From Pelomonas margarita (lineage in GTDB: Bacteria > Pseudomonadota > Gammaproteobacteria > Burkholderiales > Burkholderiaceae_C): 64,000 bases of DNA. The stretch's first letter is position 1; every line of letters begins with the position of its first letter. The translations under genes were made by a program, and so were the position numbers. The DNA lies in NCBI RefSeq assembly GCF_043555875.1, contig NZ_JBIGHW010000005.1, positions 124,001 through 188,000 on the forward strand, read 5' to 3'. This document shows, piece by piece, positions 58,943 to 64,000 of this stretch. The notes beneath the pieces are model-generated. The model searched no databases. It worked only from the letters and a program-made list of their open reading frames with translations, and had not been told where the DNA came from.

Positions 58943-59773
58943 ATGAGCGACACAGTGCAACACCACGGCGCGCAGCTCGATTTCTCGCGCGACATGAGCT
59001 ATGGGGACTACCTCCAGCTCGACGCCATCCTCAACGCCCAGACGCCGCTCTCGCCCGATCACAACGAGATGCTCTTCATCGTGCAGCACCAGACCTCGGA
59101 GCTGTGGATGAAGCTGATGCTTCACGAGCTGCAGGCGGCGGTCGCCCACGTCGCGGCGGAACGTCTGCCCGAGGCCTTCAAGATGTTGGCGCGCGTCTCG
59201 CGCATCATGGAACAGCTCGTGCATGCCTGGGATGTGCTGGCCACGATGACACCGCCCGAGTACAGCGCCATCCGTCCCTACCTCGCCAAGAGCAGCGGCT
59301 TCCAGAGCGCGCAGTACCGGCGCATCGAGTTCATGCTGGGCAACAAGAACCCGGCCATGCTCAAGCCCCACGAGCACCGCGCCGACCTGCTGGCCCAGGT
59401 GCAGGCCGCCTACGAGGCCCCGTCGTTGTACGACGAGGTGCTGCAGCTGATGGCCCGCCGCGGCATCGCCGTGCCGGCCTCGCACACGCAGCGCGACTGG
59501 ACACAGCCCTACGCCGCCGCCGACGGCGTCAAGGACGCCTGGCTCACCGTCTACCGCGCGCCGCAGCAGCACTGGGACCTCTACCAAATGGGCGAGGAGC
59601 TGGTGGACTTGGAAGATGCGTTCCGGCTCTGGCGCTTCCGCCATGTCACGACGGTGGAGCGCGTCATCGGCTTCAAGCGCGGCACCGGCGGCACCGGCGG
59701 CGTCAGCTACCTGCGCAAGATGCTGGAGGTGGTGCTCTTCCCGGAACTGTGGGCATTACGAACGGAGCTCTGA
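58943..59773 (+). CDS. kynA: Tryptophan 2,3-dioxygenase
   Basis: 276 residues, haem enzyme. The substrate-side motif MSYGDYLQLDAILNAQTPLS and FIVQHQTSELWMKLMLHEL are followed by the C-terminal haem-His region RFRHVTTVERVIGFKRGTGG. It opens the indole ring of tryptophan to N-formylkynurenine. Last gene of kynBUA. No regulator (kynR) adjoins. Confidence 0.96.
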   Translation: MSDTVQHHGAQLDFSRDMSYGDYLQLDAILNAQTPLSPDHNEMLFIVQHQTSELWMKLMLHELQAAVAHVAAERLPEAFKMLARVSRIMEQLVHAWDVLATMTPPEYSAIRPYLAKSSGFQSAQYRRIEFMLGNKNPAMLKPHEHRADLLAQVQAAYEAPSLYDEVLQLMARRGIAVPASHTQRDWTQPYAAADGVKDAWLTVYRAPQQHWDLYQMGEELVDLEDAFRLWRFRHVTTVERVIGFKRGTGGTGGVSYLRKMLEVVLFPELWALRTEL

Positions 59774-59824
59774 GGGCCCAAACCTAGAATCGGCGCACCG
59801 TTGCTGCCGACAAGGTCCGCCACC

Positions 59825-61642
59825 ATGGACGCCCGAACCTCCACCACCCGCCTACGCATCGAACGCCTGCGCGATGCCCTGATCGCCACCGGCACCCACG
59901 CCGTGCTGGTGCCGTCCGCCGACCCGCACCTCTCCGAGTACCTGCCGCAGCGCTGGCAGGGCCGGGAATGGGCCTCCGGTTTCACTGGCTCCATGGGCAA
60001 CCTGGTCGTCACGCGGGACGGCGCCGCGCTGTTCGCCGACAGCCGCTACTGGGCACAGGCCGAGGTGCAGCTGGCCGGCAGCGGCATCGCGCTGGAGAAA
60101 ACCACGTCCGGCGCCTCCACGCAGTACATCGACTGGATCGCCACCCACCTGCAGCCCGGTCAGGCCCTGGCCGTCGACGGCCAGGTGCTGGGTCTGGCGC
60201 TTGCCAAGGCGCTACGCGCCGGCCTGAGCGCCAAGGGCGTTGCGCTGCGCACCGACCTGGACCTGGTCCAGCAGGCCTGGGACGACCGCCCCGGCCTGCC
60301 CACCGAGCCCGTCTACGAGCACCTGCCGCCGCAGGCCGCCGTCACGCGTGTCGACAAGCTGGCCCGCGTGCGCGCGGCCATGGCCGGCATCGGCGCCACG
60401 CACCACCTGGTGTCCACCGTCGACGACGTCGCCTGGCTGCTGAACCTGCGCGGCAGCGACGTGGAGTGCAACCCCGTCTTCATCGCCCACCTGCTGCTGG
60501 ATGCGGCCGGTGGCCGCCTTTTCATCGCCGACGGCAAGGTTCCCGCCGACCTGAGCGCGCGCCTGGCGGCCGACGGCATCCAGCTCGCGCCGTACGGCGA
60601 GGCTGCCGGCGCGCTGGCCGCACTGCCGGCGCAGGCCGCGCTGCTGATCGACCCCCGCCGCGTCACGCTGGGCCTGCGTGAGGCCGCGCCAGCCGGCGTG
60701 AAACTGATCGAGCAGATCAACCCCAGCACGCTGTTCAAGAGCCGCAAGACCCCGGCCGAGGCCGTCTTCATCCGCCAGGCCATGGCCGAGGACGGCGCAG
60801 CCATGTGCGAGTTCTACGCCGAGTTCGAGGCCTCGCTCGCGCGTGGCGAGCGCTGGAGCGAGCTGGACGTGGACGAGCGCCTCACCGCCGCGCGCCGCAA
60901 GCGCCCCGGCTTCGTGGGGCTGTCGTTCTCCACCATCGCCGGCTGGCAGGCCAACGGCGCCCTGCCCCACTACCGCGCGCTGCCCGAGTCCTTCGCCCAC
61001 ATCGACGGCGACGGCCTGCTGCTGATCGACTCCGGCGGCCAGTACCTGGGCGGCACGACCGACATCACCCGCGTGTGGCCCATCGGCAGCGTCAGCGCCG
61101 CGCAGAAGCGCGACTACACGCTGGTGCTCAAGGGCACCATCGCGCTGTCCGCCACGCGCTTTCCGCGCGGCACGCTGAGCCCCATGCTGGACGCCATAGC
61201 CCGCGCGCCGCTGTGGCAGCACGGCCTGGACTACGGCCACGGCACCGGTCACGGCGTGGGCTACTTCATGAACGTGCACGAGGGCCCGCAGAGCATCAGC
61301 AAAGCCATCCCCGAGCCCACGATGGCGATGGAGCCCGGCATGATCACGTCCATCGAACCCGGCCTGTACCGGCCTGGCCAGTGGGGTGTGCGCATCGAGA
61401 ACCTGGTGCTCAACGTGGCCATCGACACACCCGAGCACAACGCCTTCGGCGAGATGCTGGCCTTCGAGACGCTGACGCTGTGCCCTATCGATACGCGCTG
61501 CATCGACCTGAGCCTGATGCGCGCTGACGAACTTGTCTGGCTGAACAGCTACCACGCCACCGTGCGCGAGCGCCTACAGCCACTGGTGAGCGGCGCGGCA
61601 CTGGCCTGGCTGCTGGCCCGCACCGAGCCGCTGGCTGCATGA
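59825..61642 (+). CDS. pepP: Xaa-Pro aminopeptidase (M24B, three-domain type)
   Basis: 605 residues: two N-terminal creatinase-like domains then the pita-bread M24 fold. Metal ligands: LLIDSGGQYLGGTTDITRVW (two Asp), GHGTGHGVGYFMNVHEGP (His), MITSIEPGLY and WGVRIENLVL (two Glu). Removes N-terminal residues preceding proline, in the cytoplasm. TAGAAT at 59785-59790 may be its -10 element. The start at 59825 follows AAGG; an earlier ATG exists. Its stop overlaps the next start. Confidence 0.93.
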   Translation: MDARTSTTRLRIERLRDALIATGTHAVLVPSADPHLSEYLPQRWQGREWASGFTGSMGNLVVTRDGAALFADSRYWAQAEVQLAGSGIALEKTTSGASTQYIDWIATHLQPGQALAVDGQVLGLALAKALRAGLSAKGVALRTDLDLVQQAWDDRPGLPTEPVYEHLPPQAAVTRVDKLARVRAAMAGIGATHHLVSTVDDVAWLLNLRGSDVECNPVFIAHLLLDAAGGRLFIADGKVPADLSARLAADGIQLAPYGEAAGALAALPAQAALLIDPRRVTLGLREAAPAGVKLIEQINPSTLFKSRKTPAEAVFIRQAMAEDGAAMCEFYAEFEASLARGERWSELDVDERLTAARRKRPGFVGLSFSTIAGWQANGALPHYRALPESFAHIDGDGLLLIDSGGQYLGGTTDITRVWPIGSVSAAQKRDYTLVLKGTIALSATRFPRGTLSPMLDAIARAPLWQHGLDYGHGTGHGVGYFMNVHEGPQSISKAIPEPTMAMEPGMITSIEPGLYRPGQWGVRIENLVLNVAIDTPEHNAFGEMLAFETLTLCPIDTRCIDLSLMRADELVWLNSYHATVRERLQPLVSGAALAWLLARTEPLAA

Positions 61643-62541
61643 TGGCCGCGCTGGCCCTCGCGCTGGTGGCCGGCTCGGCCGTGCAGCATGTGGGCCTGAG
61701 CGACGCGTCGGCCGGCATCGCGCTGGACGACGCGCACTTCGTCGTCGCCAACGACGAGCACAACCGCCTCGTCATCTACCGCCGGGGCCTGCCTGCCGCG
61801 GTGCGTGAGGTGGACCTCAGCGCCTTCCTGGGCGCCCGCAAGGAAGCCGACCTCGAAGGCGCAGCCCGCGTCGGCAGCCGCCTCTACTGGATTGCCTCGC
61901 ATGCCCGCAACGCCAAGGGCAAGGTGCGTGAGGACCGGCAGCGCTTCTTCGCTACCGACATCGGCGCCGGCCCCACCGTGCGCGCCGTCGGCACGCCCTA
62001 CACGCGGCTGCTGGACGACCTGATCGCATCGCCCGCGCTGGCTGCACTGAAGCTGGCCGACGCAGCCCGGCTGGCACCCGAACTGCCCGGCGGCTTCAAC
62101 ATCGAGGGCCTGGCCGAAGGGCCGCAGGGCAGCCTGCTGATCGGCCTGCGCAACCCGCTGCACCGGGGCCGCGCGCTGCTGATCCCGCTGCTGAACCCGG
62201 CTGAGCTCGTCGTGCCCGGCGGCGGGCCGGCACGCTTCGGCAGCGCGCTCACGCTGGATCTGGCCGGCCTGGGCGTGCGCAGCCTGGAGCGGCTGGCCAA
62301 CGGCAGCTACCTGATCGCCGCCGGCCTGCCGGGCGATGGCGGCCGCTTCCAGCTTTTTCACTGGACCGGGCGCGCGGGCGACACCCCACAGGCCACGTCG
62401 CTGGACCTGGGCGACCTGCGCCCCGAAGGCCTGTTCGCCTGGCCTGACGGCCGCTTGACGCTGCTCAGCGACGATGGCTCGCTGCACAAGGACCTCCCCG
62501 AAGCGCGCCAGCGCTTTCGCGCTGTCGAGATCAGGCCTTAG
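61639..62541 (+). CDS. DUF3616 domain-containing protein
   Basis: 300 residues with a short hydrophobic N-terminus (MMAALALALVAGSAVQ), then repeating hydrophobic-Asp motifs (SAGIALDDAHFVVANDEHNR, EADLEGAARVGSRLYWIASH, FNIEGLAEGPQGSLLIGLRN, LRPEGLFAWPDGRLTLLSDD) suggesting a beta-propeller. Function unknown. Overlaps pepP by four bases; convergent with the exporter gene. Confidence 0.85.
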   Translation: MMAALALALVAGSAVQHVGLSDASAGIALDDAHFVVANDEHNRLVIYRRGLPAAVREVDLSAFLGARKEADLEGAARVGSRLYWIASHARNAKGKVREDRQRFFATDIGAGPTVRAVGTPYTRLLDDLIASPALAALKLADAARLAPELPGGFNIEGLAEGPQGSLLIGLRNPLHRGRALLIPLLNPAELVVPGGGPARFGSALTLDLAGLGVRSLERLANGSYLIAAGLPGDGGRFQLFHWTGRAGDTPQATSLDLGDLRPEGLFAWPDGRLTLLSDDGSLHKDLPEARQRFRAVEIRP

Positions 62542-63734
62542 GCACGCCCCGGCACCGCCTGCACGGCCGGATAACGCCACACCAGTGCCGCGCTCACCAG
62601 CAGCTGCAGCCCCACGCCGCAGAACACCGGCACCGCGCCGGCATCGCCATCCAGGAAGGGCGCCACCAGCTGCGTGCCCAGGGCCCCGGCCGCCAGCAAC
62701 GCCAGCACCAGCAGCGCCGTCGCACGGCCCATCTGCGCGGGCGGCACGGCCAGCGCGTCGACAAAGGTGGCCGGCCCCCGCAGAGCCAACGCGCCGCAGA
62801 AGCACATCCAGTAGGCCGCCACCGCCGCGTAGGTCAGCATGCCCAAAGCGGCGCCGGCCAGCGCCAGCCCACAGGCCAGTACCTGCAGCGAGGCCCCCAG
62901 CCGCACGATGCGCGCATGGCCCAGACGCTTTGACAGCCGACCTGACTGCGACGCACCCAGCATGAACGAGCCCACGCCCAGCACCTGCAGCAGCGGGAAG
63001 GCCTGCGGGCCCAGGCCCAGCGCGTGGTGCAGCAGCTGCGGCGCACTGGCCAGGAAGGTCAGCAGCGCGCCGATGCACAGCGCATGCGACAGGGCCAGGC
63101 GCAGGTAGCTGCGGTTGCGCAGGATGGTGGCGTAGCTGGCATCGTGGTCAAGGTTGAGCCCGGGCAGCTCGCGCGGCGCGATCTTCACCACCCAGGGCAA
63201 CACCAGCAGCGACAGCGCCGCCAGCACCCAGAAGGTGCCGCGCCAGTCCACCACCTGCAGCATCAGCGCGCCCAGCACGGGGCCGGCCGCCGGCACGATG
63301 GCTTCCACCATCGAGATGGCGGCGATGCCGCGCACGACATCGGCATCGCCCAGCGTGGCGCGCACGACAGTGGGCGCCACGACGGTGGCCGCCGCCGCCG
63401 CCACGCCCTGCAGCAGCCGGCACAGCAGCAGCCACTCGATGCCCGGCGCCATCGCGCAGCCCAGACTGGTCAGCGCCAGCAGCGCCAGGCCGATCTGCAG
63501 GCACCGGCGCGGGCCCAGCCGGTTCAGCAGCTCGCCCCATAGCAGCTGCGCGCCGGCCAGGCCGGCGAGGTAGACGGCCACGGTGGCCTGAGCCAACGAC
63601 ACGCTGATACCCATGCCCAGCTGCAAGGCGGGCACGGCGGGCAGGTAGAGATCCATCGCGGCCATGCTGACGCCTGTGACGAAGGCCAACGGCAGGATGG
63701 TGCGTATGGACGCGGAAGGAGGGATAGCAGACAC
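62538..63734 (-). CDS. Bcr/CflA-type multidrug MFS exporter
   Basis: 398 residues, 12 predicted helices. Starts MSAIPPSASIRTILPLAFVT; MDLYLPAVPALQLGMGISVS and the A-like motif GELLNRLGPRRCLQIGLALL, with RLLQGVAAAAATVVAPTVVR, match the Bcr/CflA drug:proton antiporter group. TAGAAT at 63857-63852 on the minus strand may be its -10. Monocistronic. Confidence 0.9.
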   Translation of the reverse strand: MSAIPPSASIRTILPLAFVTGVSMAAMDLYLPAVPALQLGMGISVSLAQATVAVYLAGLAGAQLLWGELLNRLGPRRCLQIGLALLALTSLGCAMAPGIEWLLLCRLLQGVAAAAATVVAPTVVRATLGDADVVRGIAAISMVEAIVPAAGPVLGALMLQVVDWRGTFWVLAALSLLVLPWVVKIAPRELPGLNLDHDASYATILRNRSYLRLALSHALCIGALLTFLASAPQLLHHALGLGPQAFPLLQVLGVGSFMLGASQSGRLSKRLGHARIVRLGASLQVLACGLALAGAALGMLTYAAVAAYWMCFCGALALRGPATFVDALAVPPAQMGRATALLVLALLAAGALGTQLVAPFLDGDAGAVPVFCGVGLQLLVSAALVWRYPAVQAVPGRA

Positions 63735-63898
63735 GAACAGCCCTGGTTCACAGAGGGCGCCCTTGTCCCGTCGTCGGCACCGAGCGTGGCGGAGACCGGG
63801 CTCCGTCGCAGCACCCCTCGGCGGGACGTCACCGCCACGCGGTGTGGCCGGATTCTAGGATCCTGCCGGGCTCGGGGTCGGGTGCTAGGCTCACCGGC

Positions 63899-64000
63899 AT
63901 GGATCAAGTGGACATTGCCGTCATCGGCGCGGGCGTCGTGGGCCTGGCCATCGCGCGCGAACTGGCGCTGCGCGGCCGTGAGGTCGTCGTGATCGAAGCG
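63899..64000 (+). CDS. NAD(P)/FAD-dependent oxidoreductase, N-terminal fragment
   Basis: 34 residues are visible before the right edge: MDQVDIAVIGAGVVGLAIA then RELALRGREVVVIEA, a Rossmann beta-alpha-beta with GAGVVG and an acidic end. It resembles DAO/L-2-hydroxyglutarate oxidase-type flavoproteins (LhgO), but the fragment is too short to decide. Confidence 0.8.
   Translation, partial: MDQVDIAVIGAGVVGLAIARELALRGREVVVIEA

Overview
The window is a GC-rich, gene-dense stretch of a betaproteobacterial chromosome. It most resembles the Burkholderiales branch around Roseateles, Mitsuaria, Pelomonas and Rubrivivax. This rests on family resemblance read by eye: a complete isc operon, an intracellular PHB depolymerase of the Cys-183 type, a fused glucokinase-HexR protein, a kynBUA operon and a GcdH-LysR pair. 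I see no prophage, plasmid, CRISPR array, transposase, tRNA or rRNA gene.

Layout. 1-8 kb: the start of pnp and rpsO, a small heat-shock protein behind a sigma-32-like promoter, then the iron-sulfur operon iscR-iscS-iscU-iscA-hscB-hscA-fdx with tsaD overlapping its end (minus strand). 8-20 kb: housekeeping genes (uvrB, an aromatic-type aminotransferase, phaZ, rsxB-like ferredoxin, nth, a ZapB-like small protein, zapA, a 6S RNA candidate, an EVE protein, a TSUP permease, a degenerate GGDEF protein, a flavoprotein, rpsU, yqeY and a DUF442 protein). 20-22 kb: a TRAP permease pair with no binding protein beside it.

22-49 kb is the thematic core, an alpha-glucan locus. A minus-strand operon glgP-glgB-glgX-malQ diverges from a plus-strand operon malK-malE-malF-malG-amylase-aldo/keto reductase. 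Next come a second amylase, a flavin-dependent halogenase, a large TonB-dependent receptor, a glucokinase and a divergent glucokinase-HexR fusion. The likely flow is: oligosaccharide import by the TonB receptor, trimming by exported amylases, uptake by MalEFGK, and cytoplasmic processing by MalQ, GlgP, GlgX and GlgB, with free glucose phosphorylated by the glucokinases. Five copies of an imperfect TGTAG-N5-CTACA palindrome lie in just the three promoter regions of this locus. They resemble the known HexR operator, so the fused HexR probably controls the whole cluster. This, and the halogenase with an intact catalytic Lys and Glu inside a starch locus, are the most interesting observations.

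49-64 kb: a MacA-MacB-NodT efflux operon, a glutamine cyclotransferase, gcdH with a divergent LysR regulator, the kynBUA tryptophan-to-anthranilate operon, an aminopeptidase P, a DUF3616 protein, a Bcr/CflA-type exporter and the start of an FAD oxidoreductase.

Three repeat-like structures stand out: a 96-nt inverted repeat between malF and malG, a GC-rich palindromic insert in frame inside the first amylase, and a 161-nt nested inverted repeat after glk-hexR. All functional calls come from reading the sequence and family knowledge; no database search was run.
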